From contig CAJNOP010000719.1 of assembly GCA_905250075.1 (NCBI GenBank), forward strand, positions 41,851 to 105,850: DNA of 64,000 nt, in the 5' to 3' direction. This DNA is from Rotaria sp. Silwood1 (lineage: Eukaryota > Rotifera > Eurotatoria > Philodinida > Philodinidae). Shown here piece by piece: positions 38,092 through 51,400 of the stretch (positions are counted from its first letter, which is position 1; every line of letters begins with the position of its first letter). Below the pieces are notes generated by a model. That model was given only the letters and a program-made list of their open reading frames with translations. It was not told the DNA's origin and did no database searches. A program made the position numbers and the translations under genes.

Positions 38092-39575
38092 GATAGATAC
38101 CTGTGGTTTTCTAAGAAGAATTTTTTAATCAAAAGCTCAATCTGAAAAGTGTTTTAAACATAGAATAAGAGTCTTTTCCGAAAAAAAACTCAGGTGGAGA
38201 ATTGTATTTACACCAGAGGAGTGATGAAGAACATTAGCAAATGGGAATATTTAATCAAGTATGAAGATAGTTATGTGTATGAGGATAACTTCTTTGCATA
38301 TGGTAGTAGAAAAGGAATATACGTCGGAAGAGAAATGAAATATAGAGAATGCAGACAAAAAATTGATGAGCATAAAATGAGAACTGAAACTCACGTATGG
38401 TAGTATTGACTGACGGATAACTGAAGTGTTTGCGATTTTATCTCATAATTTTCATTATCTATGTAAATCTGTGATATTGAAACTAGGAAATTGCAAAGTG
38501 GCCCCGGTTCCGATCCGCGGGCTCGAGATAGAACACTGTTTTGTTTTTTTTATTAATTGATTCCAGCGCATTGTTTTTATTAAAAGCTAGACTATAAATT
38601 CTCATGCTTATTATTAAATTACAAGAATCGAGATTTTTGATGACTTGTATAGGTTTCTAAATAGGTATATTGATGCACTATACATAAAATTTTCTTATAC
38701 TTCTCTATTTTACAAAAAAACAACTTTATTACTATTGAGGAATACGAGCACAAATCTAAAAATTTTTGCTTAATCTTATAAGAAATTGTTTTAAAAAAAA
38801 ATAATAAGATCCGAAACAATAGAAAATTTTAACCAGAACTGAGACCAAGTCCAAAAACTAGTGATACCACAGTTGTCTAATTAAAACAAATAAGTATATA
38901 CAAGACAAAAATAAACAATAGTTTGCTTCTTTTTCATATAATTTCTCTTTAGACATAGTAAAGAATTTTTATCCAAAGAAAAGAGAATGGCACATCCTGC
39001 TTTTAATTTTCTCTCAAATTTGTTTTCAAAAGTAACTAAGTCCCTCAAGATCAAGTAATCGATTTATACGGTTCTATTGAATTAAAACAGTCTCATTGTA
39101 TCGAGATAAGAGCAAGATGGTTTACTAGAATGCACCAATTGAAGCAGAATTTTATTTCACTTTTATCGTCATAAATGAATTTCTTTAAAATGGATGATGA
39201 TTCGATACTTGATTCACATTTGAAATAACAGTATAGAATCGTCACCTTATAACTTTTAAATCTGAAGTCTTACACAAATTTTGAATTCATCTTTAGACAG
39301 AATACAAAATTTTAATTCTGACTCAATTTTTGCGATTTTTTTTTAAATAGTTGAAAAAAATTAATAAACATTTTGTTCAATTAATTTTCGATCATCTGTT
39401 CTTAATTAATACATCGATATAGTCCAACTATATTGATTATGTTTATATAAAACATGACCAAAAAAAAAAACTTAATAAAATATTTTTCTAAGAGTTCTTT
39501 TTTTCAATTTGACAACCTCATAAAATAAGTAAGAAAAAAAAAAACTCTCAAAGAAAAAGAAGTCACAAATCAAAT

Positions 39576-41710
39576 ATGAAGAAGAGTATTAAAAATGGAG
39601 CTGTATTAAGTGATTGTCAAATTCAAGCAATGCGTCTTAATAAACTTGAATATCGTCGTTTACAACGTGATATTAATTTAATGCATAATGATTTACGAGA
39701 TACTTTAGCTCGTTTACAACGACAAGCACAAACTTTAAAATATCGTTATACAAATCTTGTACGATTTATTAAACCAAATCAAACATATCAATTATGGAAA
39801 AATCCATATTCTTATGAAATAGAACAAAATGAATCTAAGAATTCTTTAGGTTTGATGATTTTTAACTTCTTTTTTTTTAAGACATAATTTTATACAACAG
39901 ATAGCAAAACATTTTCTTTTTCAGTCAGATTTATTTGGCTTCTTTCGTCAAAAAAAAAAAAAAAATCACCTTCATATTTGTTTAAAAAAAAAATAATTAC
40001 ATACAATACTGTTATTTTTTTTGAAGTCATAAATAGGGTTTCAACTTGTGATTGATTTTCGATTAATAATGTTTGTAAAATTTTTCAGACACTTTCATAC
40101 CAAACTTCATATATTTCTGTTGTTCATTTTATTTTAATTTTTGCATGAAAAGAAAATATATTTAAGCTACTTTGAACTTTCAATGTACTTACTAATTCAA
40201 ATATACAAAATCAAAAATCATGATTTTTTTGGATCATTTTTATGCTGAAATCAGAGCATTTCGATTTGATTATAAAATTTAAACAGAGTCTATGTTTACA
40301 ACATACGAAATTAACAATTAGTTATTATGACACTAGTCAAGAATATGAGTATTTTTTTGATAGAAAAACAAATAAAGCTGAAGGTGTATTCAAAACTTCA
40401 ATTTTGTAATAGAATTATTCATTTAAAATAATGTTTCATTATACTTGTACATTCCAATTATTCTGTCAATGAAACTTTTCAAATGCACTATTTTTTACAG
40501 TTTAAAAAAAAGTTAATCTCATAATAACGTTTTTAGTTTGTTGTACTTGAAAAGAAGTTTGTAACTTTTTCGACTTATGTATATTTTCAAAATTTTTCTG
40601 TAACTATTTTTTTGTTTCTGATCAAAGTTTTACTCGTGAACCCCCCGACAGAAATATGTGAATAAAAGAAATTCAATCAAAACAATTACTTTATTGTTTA
40701 GTCACCTGTTTTTTGTCTTAAAATAACATTTTATAAGTTTAGAACTTGTTTTTCACTATCGTCATCATTTTGATTGAATCTATTTTTCCTCACATTCCTG
40801 AAGGGGTCTACAAGTAAAAAATTTGTTCAGAAAAAAAACAGTAGCAATGCTGATTTCAAATATATATCATATTTGTGTAAAATGAAATAGGCGTTATTCG
40901 ACTTGAAAACTGTCAAAAAAGTTAAATATTGGACTAAGCATTTTGTTATGTGTCTCACTTTTTCATATTGAAAAAAAAAGAACAGAATAATTCTATTATA
41001 TATATGAACAAACAGCTATTAGAATAACTCTTCATATTTATTTGTTTACTATCAAATGAATGCTCACATTACTGACTAATGTTAAGAACTAATAGGAAGT
41101 GATGATCTTTGATTCTATATATATATAACTTAATTAGTCTATTTCACTAATATTTCTATAAATTTCGATGAAATTATATTTCATATTTATTTTTATTTTT
41201 CATTAAGAATCACTAAAACAAAATGAACAATCGAAAATTAAAACAAATCAACAACAACTTTCATCTGCTGAAAATTCGTTAGAACAAGATCTACCATTAT
41301 TATTATCACTTAATAATGGTGTTTCAGAACCAGTTGAACCAATAATAAATTTCAATGAAAATATTCTTCGACCAAAAACTTCATCAATTAATAAACATTA
41401 TGTAAAACCAGTATTAACAATACTTAATGGACCTTCTATAAATTTAAATCATCCAATGAAAACACAACGATCTGAATCAAGTTTAGTTTCTTTTCTATCA
41501 TCAACAATACCATCAAGTTCTCGAACAATTGTACCAAATAAATTTCTTACTACACAAAAAATTTCTTATCCAAATACATTATCAAATCAAACAGATTATA
41601 AATCTGTTAAACGAACATGTATTGAAACATGTCAATTAATTGATAAAGATTTAACATCAAAATATCAAGTTCTTACAAGAACTACGAAATCAGCAGGTGT
41701 TATCAAATAA
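39576..41710 (+). CDS. Uncharacterised coiled-coil protein, two exons
   Basis: Exons 39576..39849 and 41208..41710 are joined across a 1358 bp intron (donor G|GTTTGA, acceptor ATTAAG); the product is 258 residues. The N-terminal 85 residues are basic and strongly helical (NKLEYRRLQRDINLMHNDLR, LARLQRQAQTLKYRYTNLVR), reading as a coiled coil. The rest is polar and Ser/Asn/Thr rich with no domain I recognise. Codon use (AAA, CAA, TCA, CGT) matches the firm genes here, and both exons stay open in the joined frame, so I take it as real. It ends GVIK-TAA with AATAAA overlapping the stop (41706..41711). No signal peptide or membrane segment. Function unknown. Confidence 0.6.
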
Positions 41711-42893
41711 ATAAATATATTTATATATAAACTTAGAATAAATAATTGGCTTTTTTTTTTGTTGTTCGATTACTAATTGTTTCATTATGTTGAATAATAC
41801 AGAGAAATAAGATACACATCTGTATTCGATTTGTTGTAGTAAGAAAAATAAAACGATATATGATACGAATTTTTTTTTTCGTTTGTATGTGTGTTATTAT
41901 GTAAAATAAGATGATTGAAATGAAATCAGGTAGATATGAGAGAGTATTTATTAGCTACATAAATCATTTCTAAACTTTTGAATTTATGAAATAAATATAT
42001 GAAAGTAAGTCAAAGTTTCTGTTATCTAAATGAAAAGAATCTCTTTAAAGTCTTTTCACTTTCATTTGTCTCAAAAGCACTTTATGAGGAAAAATAAGAA
42101 CATATTTGAATAGATATGGCACTTTAACTTTAACTTTACTTTGATAAAGTGGTTAAAGTTTAAAGTCTGACTTTAACTTTAAGAGTTAAAGTTAAAGTGT
42201 TTTACTTTAACTTTAAGAGTTAAAGTTAAAGTAAAGTACTTTAACTTTAATTCTTAAAGTTAAAGTAAGAACACTTTAATACTTTAACTTTAACTTTCAA
42301 AGTTAAAGTATGTATCTAAAGGATGTCCTTCATGGTTATTCTTGATTAGTCCCTTAAAATTATCTTCGTATATGTGCTAAAGAAATTATTTATACCAAAA
42401 ATAGAGGAAGATCAGATTAAACGAAAGTAAAATTACAGTAGTTCGAAACAATAAAAAGATAGTCTATGTAACTTTGTAGGCTCTTTCTAGAGATAGTCCT
42501 TGTCGCTTTTTACGACTTGTCAGAAAGTAATATCTTTGACTTTATGAGATTTCTCTATAAATAATTCCTATAGACCTAGAAACATTGTAGAGATCGTCCT
42601 GGATAGCTGCCATAAAAGGGATGAGGATCGTATCGGATGAACCCTAAAAAGTATTGAGCAGCAGCCCGAGTCCTTCATAAAAAGTTATAAGAATCATCTC
42701 TACAGAGACTTTATGTAACAACAAAAGTGTGGCGTCTAACAATTGCCTCTATTTTAAATCAATCGCTCTTTTTATACATCGTCTCTTTCCTAGGAAAGGA
42801 GAATATCTATCGAGAGAGCAGCAAACAGATACATCAGTGTATACATATACTCATACAGGGAAAAGCACATAAAGAGAAGATAGATGAGAGTAG

Positions 42894-43220
42894 GGGTGAG
42901 AATTTATTGTTATTGTTATAAATAAAAGATAAATAACAAATAACTTGTTTTCTGGAAAAAGTTTTGTCTCACCTTGTTGTATATCTGAATTGCACCCGTT
43001 ATTTATGCTTATGCTTTAGAACGAACTTCTAACTTCAATAGTGCTGACTCATATGATATAATCACGATAGACAGCGAGCTGAGTTTTCAGAAAAAAAAAG
43101 TTATTTGTTATTTCTCTGTTGTTTATAACAAATAACTATAGAAAAAAGTTATTGTTATTTGTAACAATAACATTTTTTGTTATTGTTATTTATAACAACA
43201 AGAAAACAATAACTTCTCAC
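42894..43220. repeat. GTTATTGTTATT palindromic repeat element
   Basis: It starts AGGGGTGAGAATTTATTGTT and ends AACAATAACTTCTCAC. Between the ends are reiterated GTTATTGTTATT / AATAACAATAAC units in both orientations, similar in style to the CTTTAACTTT arms of the host element but with a different unit. The right end abuts the next element's tip. Confidence 0.5.
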
Positions 43221-43649
43221 CAGTGGCGGAGCCAGGGGGTGCAAGGGTTGGCTGAGCCCACCCTACGTATTTTTGAGCCCCTCCTAGCGAGAGTTTAGAA
43301 AAAACCATTTCTTTATACAAAAATGTATCAGTGTTTGCTATTTCACGTTTTAACATATAAACCTAAGTTTGTAGAATCGACATGCCTGTGAATAAAATAC
43401 AATAAAATACAATACATCTGGGTACTAGTTTCAAGGAGATTTTATATGTTACGAGCAGCTTCTTTCAGGTATATTCGAGACTGCATTAGTTCGCTTTTAT
43501 CAGGATACAGCGATCTGTGATATTGTGAGGTCAGAATGAAAATTGATTACGTTGTAGTATGGTTGCATTGATCATTTTATGAATACTTAGATCTTTCCTT
43601 ATTTATTTAGTATCTTGAATAAATAATTATTTACAATTGTATAGATATA

Positions 43650-43902
43650 CAGAGTGGCCCAAAAGTAAGGAAATATAAAGAGTGTCCCATAATAACTAAT
43701 GATAAATTTTTAATGGTATTTTTTATACTTTTTATTAATGTAGAGACCTGAAACTTTCAGAAATAAAAGGTCTTGATTAGATATGTATGTGATAAAAAAT
43801 TCAGGTCTCTACATTAATAAAAAGTATGAAAAATACCATTAAAAATTTATCATCAGTTATTATGGGACACTCTTTATATTTCCTTACTTTTGGGCCACCC
43901 TG
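43650..43902. mobile_element. 253 bp near-perfect hairpin element, mariner-like ends
   Basis: The ends CAGAGTGGCCCAAAAGTAAG and their complement (CTTACTTTTGGGCCACCCTG) are flanked by TA on each side (43648-43649, 43903-43904). The arms, about 110 bp each, are nearly identical inverted copies (TAATGTAGAGACCTGAA near the centre). Tips of the GTGGCCCAAAAGTAA form and a TA duplication fit a Tc1/mariner-derived MITE. Confidence 0.8.
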
Positions 43903-43968
43903 TATAATATACAAATGTATAAAATATAATATTCAAGATGATGAAATAAAATATATAAATATAAATAT

Positions 43969-44942
43969 AAAGGACGTCACATAAGTTTCGATCTCCTTCA
44001 AGTAATAGCCCTTTCTTATATGATTTTCCTGTAGAAAAGGCTAATATTTACATCATTTATACTAGGCATCTAGATCTACTCTATGGTAGAATTTCAGCTT
44101 TCTATCTCTTATAGTCATAGAGCTACAAGTAACTTAAAATTTATTGGAATATTTTTAGAAAAAAAGGGTGGGGGTGGGCTAGAATGAGTGACCGAGTTTT
44201 GTATTTCATTTTCTTATCATCTAATGAGTTGCATTCAAAAACAAAATATACCACAAGATGAAGCATGAAAAGCTCTATAACCTACATAGTAAAGCTTATT
44301 TTAATTGTGTACCTTTTGTTTTCAAAAAAAGCAAAACTCTGTGAGATCGATTTTCAATGATGCTCAAAGATCATGTTTTTTCTACCTGAACAAATTCCTT
44401 TTTCCTTTTTTCTTATTTCATATTTTTATTGCCTTAATGCTTTTTCTTAAAAAAAAACAGAATATACCACAAGATACAGCGTGAAAAGCTCTGCAATCTA
44501 CATAGTAAAACTTATCTTAACAGTGTATCTTTCATTTTCAAAAAATGTGCGTCTATTTTCCGTAGCATCGAAAATTGGTCTCACATTTTTTTAAAACAAA
44601 AAGTACACAATTAAGAGAAGCTTTAGAATGTAGCGTATAGAGCTTTTCACGCTGCATCCTGTGGCATATTCTGTTTTTTAATACAACTCATTAGATGATA
44701 AGAAAATGAAATACAAAACGCAGTCATTTATTCTGGCCCATCCGTTTACTATTTCAAAAAACCCCCATCAATTTTAAGTTACTTGTATCTCTATCATTAT
44801 AAGAGATAGAAAGCTGAAATTCTAGCGTAGAGTAGATCTAGGTGTCTTTTATATATGCTGTAAATATTAGCCTTTTCTACCGAAAAAACATATAAGAAAG
44901 GGCTATTACTTGAAGGGGATCAAAACTTATGTGACACCCTTT
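43969..44942. mobile_element. 1.0 kb foldback element
   Basis: The ends AAAGGACGTCACATAAGTTT and AAACTTATGTGACACCCTT are inverted copies, and the arms continue for several hundred bases (AGTAATAGCCCTTTCTTATA, GCTTTCTATCTCTTATA, CAAAACTCT..). Internal blocks GTGAAAAGCTCT and CACAAGAT are also repeated. No coding frame. TA-rich flanks make the duplication ambiguous. Confidence 0.7.
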
Positions 44943-45275
44943 ATAACAATATATATTGTCAATGTGACTCGAATGTAATAAATTCTTCAGAGTTCAAAAT
45001 TTTGTTCTAATAAGGGAATAAACTTCTGGTTGAACTTTCTTCTTTTTATTTTTCTTCTTTCTAAAATTAGTGTGCTGGAAGAATAGAAAATTATTGGATC
45101 TTAAAGAGTATATTCTGAATTAATTCCATTCGTACGAGCTTTTCCAAATGTTGTTTTAATGATTCAAGGGCCGAAACACTATCAGCGACCAACGTTTAAG
45201 TGACTTTTGTGTACTATCAATAGAACGAGATTTCAAAATTGATTTTGACAGTGTAGTTGAAGAGTTTTCGTCCAA

Positions 45276-46078
45276 CCCTAGAGAAAGTACTGAGTTCAGG
45301 GTGCCCATGTACTGTGAAAGCCCTAGCAGGGTACCCAATATGGGTACGTCAAAAATTCTCAGTAATTATACTGATGTAGGTACTGCGTGTGGTTCCCATA
45401 AAAGTACGCTCACTGAACAAGTACTTGTATGGGTACTTGCATCTGTAATTTGACTGAGGAAAGGTATACAGGGTACCCTATATTTGTCGCGTTCTGTGTA
45501 GCGACTATTCATTCACCGTTTTCTTTTTCACGCACGGCTTCATATAAGCAACTGGGTAAGACATAAGAAATTAATCTATTTTCTTACTAATTTTTTCTAG
45601 ATTATTTCTTGACTATTGCTTAGTCGAGAGCATGACGATCTTGATCGTAGATCAAGAGCAGACTACTCCGAAGTGGACTGATGGATACCTGACCAACTCA
45701 AGTCTGGTCAGATCCCGGCAGTGTACCTGCTAATTTTTTGGAATTGAAAAAACTAAATTGAATAAAATCGAAAAAAAATGTAGTGAATTGCTTCGAGAGA
45801 AACAAAAAATAAAAAAAGTTAAAGTTCAGGTTCGATCCTGAGCATACTGAAATTTTTGTAGCAGGGTACCTAGAAATACTATACAATGGTACCCAATTGA
45901 GTATCTGATCAGTACCTTCATGTACCCAGTTACTACACATTTTGTAGCAGGGCACTTGTCAAATTACCACTTAGGTACCTGAAAGTACTTTCAAGTACTT
46001 TGGTATCCAAAAGTTCCTGTGACATACTGGTAACAGGGTACTTTTTCGGGTACTCTTAACTCAGTACATTCTCTAGGG
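45276..46078. mobile_element. 0.8 kb foldback element rich in GGGTACC
   Basis: The ends CCCTAGAGAAAGTACTGAGTT and AACTCAGTACATTCTCTAGGG are inverted. The body is packed with GGGTACC / GGTACTTGTA motifs in both orientations. It contains two tRNA-like patches: a box A-like TTGCTTAGTCGAGAGC near 45618 and a box B-like GGTTCGATCC near 45830. They are too far apart for a normal tRNA, though a SINE-like origin is possible. Confidence 0.6.
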
Positions 46079-47513
46079 AATCATAAAAACAGAAGAATTA
46101 TGTTAAAATAAAGCATTGAACATTTTTGTTTTACTTGCTCGTTCAGCTTATATTCTGAGAAAAGTATCACTAAAAATAACCAATCACTCTATATTGAAAT
46201 AATGCAAAAAATTCAAATTCCTAATACGAGTCAAAAATATTTTGACGGGCTCAGCTCCCCCTAGTCCAAAATCCTGGCTCCGCCACTGATGTAAAGTATT
46301 GATATATTTTTTGTATGAAAATTTTATAGAGTGGAAAAAAACAACATTATTTTGCTTGCATATGCGTGTGCTTTTTGTATGATAATAAGAAAAACAAAAA
46401 TTTCTCGATAAAGATTGATTTGAAAATAAAATAAAAATAATGATAAAAGATGTGTATTTTCTTAAAGACTCACACAGGAGAGGTTCTCATTTAGCCTCTA
46501 GCTACAGCGTGAATCAAGGCCATTATGAATAAGAGTCTTTTATATATACATATATATGACTTGTATCAATGAAATAAACAGGACTTATTATTTTGGTTAT
46601 CGCCAAGCTTTTATTTCTCGCTCATTTTTTGGAAAGTACTCTTTATTTACTTCTCTATGACATGCAGTGGCGTAGCCAGAGATAAGACAATTGCTCAATG
46701 ATTGAAAAGTTATTGCCCATAGTTTTTTTTCATGATAAGAATTGTCCAATTCTGAAGAATCTTAATAGAATTAACGTCGATTTTGTGACGACAATAAGTT
46801 GTAAAAAAGCTATAGTCCAATTGATTTCTAACAACCCATTTCTGCTCCATCCTCAAATTAATTTAGCTGGAAAATGGCCCATGAGTCAAAAATTCCTCAT
46901 TACGCTGCTGATGACATGTGTACTTAGCTTCATTTCAGTACATACTTCGAAATCATAGCGCAACTCTGACGAGGTAATATTACCAACTGCCACATCGCTT
47001 TTAAGTCGGGACTATGCACATCGTATAGGCTCCAATGATTTATGATCTCTATGACGTTTCTAGGTCTATAGGAATTATTTATAGAGAAATTTCATAAAGT
47101 CACAAATATTACTTTCTGATAAGTCGCAAAAAATGACAAGGACTATCTCTAGAAAGACCCTAGAAGCTTACATAGATTATCCTTTGATAGTTTCGAACTA
47201 CCGTAAATTCACTTTCGTTTAATCTGATCTTCTTCTATTTTTGGTATAAATAATTTCTTTAGCACATATATGAAGGTAATTTTAAGGGACTAATCAAGAA
47301 TAATCATGCAGAACATCCTTTAGATATCTACTTTAACTTTGAAAGTTAAAGTTAAAGTATTAAAGTGTTCTTACTTTAACTTTAACATTAAAGTTAAAGT
47401 ACTTTACTTTAACTTTAACTCTTAAAGTTAAAGTAAAACACTTTAACTTTAACTCTTAAAGTTAAAGTCAGACTTTAACTTTTATTTTTAAAGTAAAGTT
47501 AAAGTGCCATATC

Positions 47514-48461
47514 TAATTTGAAACAACAAAAATTTATGGTAAGAGCCCTCTTAAGTATTTTTCATCATAACTATAGACATTGCCTATTGTGATACGATGG
47601 TGACGTTTCTCAGTTCTAACGTAATATTATATTTATTTGAATGAAATTTTATTTCATATATCTATGACATCATGTTTAGAATAAAAGCTTACGTTAAAAT
47701 TTAGAGAAATCAACAAAAAAACAAAAGCAGAGTTTTGTATTTACTTCAGAGTTAAGTATAACTTTATGTTTTAGTCAAATGATTGAAATATTCATATAAC
47801 GTACGAATAGTATATTACTATTATTTTTATTATATCGAAACTTGTACAAATAAAAAAAACAGATACAGTAGGTTTCAAAAGTTCTACTACTAGATAAAAA
47901 GTACTTAAATTAATGGATTCAAAACAAAACATTGTTTTTTTTCCTTGATCGCGCTATTCTTTTGACGCATTGATATTCATTCTTTTATTGATAAATAAAA
48001 TTTCAGATGTTTGTACTTTGTTACATATAGAAGAGTTCAATCTTCTATGATTCTAACACTTAATGACGTATCCATTATCTAGGATAATCTTCACATGAAT
48101 CTTTACTTTACTAGTGACTATTTTCATGATATTTTGAGAGAATACTTGATTAGATTAGACAACTCCTCGGAGAAAATATCAAGAGAAATTAATGGTGAAT
48201 ATCCTTATCTGAATAAAAAGTCTATGTTGACCTTCTAGCTTCTTCTTATGAAGGTCGATCAAGATTCATCGCACTCGATTCTTCGTCAAAAATAAAATAC
48301 AAGAAGATCTATGTATAAATAATTTTCACCTATAATAACAGAAATTTCGACAACTACGATAAATATGTATGTTTATCGATTTTTTAATATGGTCTGACAG
48401 AATATTTGGAACAACTTCATAGTTACAAAAGTTCATTTTTTGTAATTCGCATAATTAACGA
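47514..48461. other. Intergenic upstream of the Ig-domain gene
   Basis: AT-rich DNA without recognisable ORFs or repeats. It should include the promoter of the Ig-domain gene starting at 48462, but no specific element can be named. Confidence 0.5.
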
Positions 48462-51400
48462 ATGATTTGTTTTAATCGAATTAATATAAAATATTTATTG
48501 TTTATAGTATCAATGACTAATTTCTTCTGTATACTCATTCTTCTATATATAAATCAATATAATATTAATATGTTACAAAATTTACATATTATATCCAATA
48601 AAACTTTTAATATAGAAGAATATGGAACCGTTAAATTTGATTGTCTAATCGAACCATATATATTAGCTGCATGGCGTATAAGTTTACGACATAATAATAT
48701 TTATCGGTAGAATGAAAAATATTTTTTTTGTTAATTTATTTTCAAATTTATCTTATTAATTAGATATTATTATACAAATTCAAATTTTCGACATAAATTT
48801 TTACAACAAAATGAAAATGAAGATAAATCAAGAGATATTATATTTGAAAATAATATGCATACAATGATCTTTTTCAATGTACTAACAAGTTTATATTATT
48901 AGGAATTACATATCGGATGATCGAGAAATAATAAAATTTCTCAATATTTTGTGACTATAACTGTTTTTTTTTTCTTAGAAGACATACTGTCGAATTCTCT
49001 AAGAATATTTCTATAAAAAAAACAAAAGCTCCGGAGAAAAATCGAACAAAGAATACGCAATGCATAGAAGAGAGTCAATTGTTTAACCTAAAGAAACAAA
49101 AAGCCTTTCTATTTGAATATTTATGTTGAATTGAGACGAGAAAGACAAAGACAATATACATTAGTTTTTTTTTTTATCTATTCAAGACAAATCATCAGCA
49201 ATGCTTACAAAATGAAGAAAAATCAAGAGCATTCACTAGGAATATTTGCAATTAATGAAAATCAATAGAAATGTCACTTTCAGTCAATTATTTGTATCCT
49301 TAAGGCGTTATAATTAGTTTTGACATATAAATCAATTTATTCTTTCTCTGTATGGAATACGAATGCAATTTTTTTTTTAAAGACTTGCATCGATTTTCTT
49401 CTCGTTGGAATATTTCATATGAAATTTAACAGTGAACATTTATCTTTTAAATTCAATGAACTAAAAGTTACTTTCTATAGAAAATGAATCTAATCAAATA
49501 ATCATAGAGAATTTGACAGTACATCTTTGTAGAAAAACAATCAAGTTTGAGAATTTAAAAAATGTATAGTCAAAATACAGAGAATGTCCATTATTGATTG
49601 ATCATTCGATGTTTTAAATGTTGTTTGTTTCTTATTTGAAGGTACGACAATGGATAAATAATGCATTTGAAAATATTCAATGTGTTATATATAATAATAA
49701 AACAAATATATTTGAAATAATGATTTTTTATTTAAATATTTATGGTTAGAATATTGTACAACAAAAATAATTTTATTTTTCGTTTGTTTGTTTTTTTTTA
49801 GTTACTCCATTTTCATTTTCATTAAATATCAATGATATTTCTATGAATGATCAATCTATATTTTGGTTTTATGATACACAACGTATAAATATTTTATGTG
49901 AAATATATTCTTATCCTAAATCAATATTACAATTTAATTTAAATCATCAAATAATTCATTCAAATGAAACTATTGATTGTTTATATGATGATCTTTCTAC
50001 TATTTTATTATCGAATTCTTTATGTATTTTACAAACAAATTGGCGTATACGTGTACGAATAAATACTACAATATATCTTTCAAAAGAATATAATGAACAA
50101 AATTTTACATGTTCAATTATTAATTTTCCATATGGAAATACATGGAAGCATTCAACATGTATTCAATTGATTGAAATCAAAGGTACGAGATAACTAAATT
50201 GAGCTTACTAGTAGAAATAAAAACAACATGTTCTACTGGTTGTGCTTTTCAGAAAGATGTATTGGTATTATTTGTAGAACTTCACTTAGAATTAATAGAA
50301 AACAGAACAATCAATCTTGACATTTCCTGTGTTCTTTAAGTTCATTGTTGGTCTGGTAGATTTTGTATTCAGTGATGATAACAATAATAGATCAGACTTA
50401 ATGTTATTATTCAAATAATCTACTGTTATATCTAAACAATAAAATAGAAGGAATTTAAAATGAAATAATATTTCTAGATGAAAATCATACATTTCCATAA
50501 AAATCAGAAGTGAAATTTTTATTTAAAAATATGTCTGTTTTGTTTTTTTAATGTTCTTATTCAAAATCATATTCATCAATAAATATCACAATATGAAATT
50601 CTTTGATTATTTTCATAATTATCTTGACGAGAAAAACTGACTAATTACAAACACATATCATATGTAATTTTCATTTTCTTTTCAACAAACCTATATTTTC
50701 TGAAAAACATCTAATAATAATAATAATAAAAAACAACAAAGTTCAGCTATAAAAAGTACACTTATCTTTAGGATCAATGACATCGTTCTTTTGCTATTTG
50801 TAGAAAAATAGCGTCGAATAAATAAATGTCTATGATTAAATTATCACATAAAATATTTACTCTTTGACGGCTATAATTTATTTTCTTTGTTTTTTTTTTA
50901 TCTAGTACAATCAAAATATTTTTGAGTAGAAAACTTTGAAAATTACCGGATACTAAAACCAGTTATTGAGTCTATATATCCGATTACAGCCTTTTATTAG
51001 TTTCCGATCATAGGAATACAACAAGAAATACAATGGTGATTGAATAAGATCACTTATCTATACAAGGACAGTAAATATATTGAGTTTTTTTTTTGTCGGA
51101 TAACTATAATTATGTTTTAGTATTGTTTCGAGTAGGAATTTTACAATAATTATGTTTTCATTGTGGAAAATTGTAGTTCATGAAAAATATGCTTATATGG
51201 ATTCATCAAAAATGAGCTTATCGTATATGTAGCAATATATCTTGACATATCAACCTAGATCATTTTTGTGATTACTTTTGTTTGAATATTGATTAATCTT
51301 TAATATCTAAATATTTATCGATTTGTTAATCATAATGTTAAGAATAAGTTTCGTCACATATGGAGGAGAACAGCACTATGTATTTGCTTTTATTAGATAG

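Larger units (their letters stand above)
36246..39575. other. Intergenic between divergent genes, repeat-bearing
   Basis: It separates the ODAD4-like gene (-) from the coiled-coil gene (+). Visible features are the CCCCTCCCC/GGGCTTCTACTG fragment at about 36777, a foldback at 37081-37395 and a GGGTG..CACCC hairpin at 37971-38091. ORFs at 38194 (+) and 38619 (-) have no recognisable domain. Both gene promoters should lie near its ends. Confidence 0.5.
43221..46288. mobile_element. 3.1 kb hAT-like element with CAGTGGCGGAGCCAG tips
   Basis: The left tip CAGTGGCGGAGCCAGGGGG and right tip CCTGGCTCCGCCACTG are inverted copies of a widespread hAT-type end. The 8 bp next to each tip (CTTCTCAC and ATGTAAAG) do not match, so the target duplication is lost or the ends are not partners of one insertion. 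The interior consists of three further foldbacks and no transposase ORF. A related lone tip CAGTGGCGTAGCCAG occurs at about 46666. Confidence 0.6.
42113..47513. mobile_element. 5.4 kb long-TIR element hosting nested insertions
   Basis: The tips GATATGGCACTTTAAC (42113) and GTTAAAGTGCCATATC (to 47513) are flanked by TA on both sides (42111-42112 and 47514-47515). The arms run inward about 480-490 bp: reiterated CTTTAACTTTAA palindromes, then unique DNA (for example ATTATTTATACCAAAAATAG, GAAAGTAAAATTACAGTAG) repeated inverted at about 47035-47513. Between the arms lie at least four other palindromic elements, listed separately. No transposase was recognised, so it looks like a defunct foldback/MITE-type element that became a landing site. 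TA duplication suggests a Tc1/mariner-like mechanism. Confidence 0.75.

Noticed and set aside
38505-38530. GGTTCCGATCC resembling a tRNA T-loop
   Set aside because: It has one extra base against the consensus, and no acceptor stem, D-arm or anticodon arm can be drawn around it.
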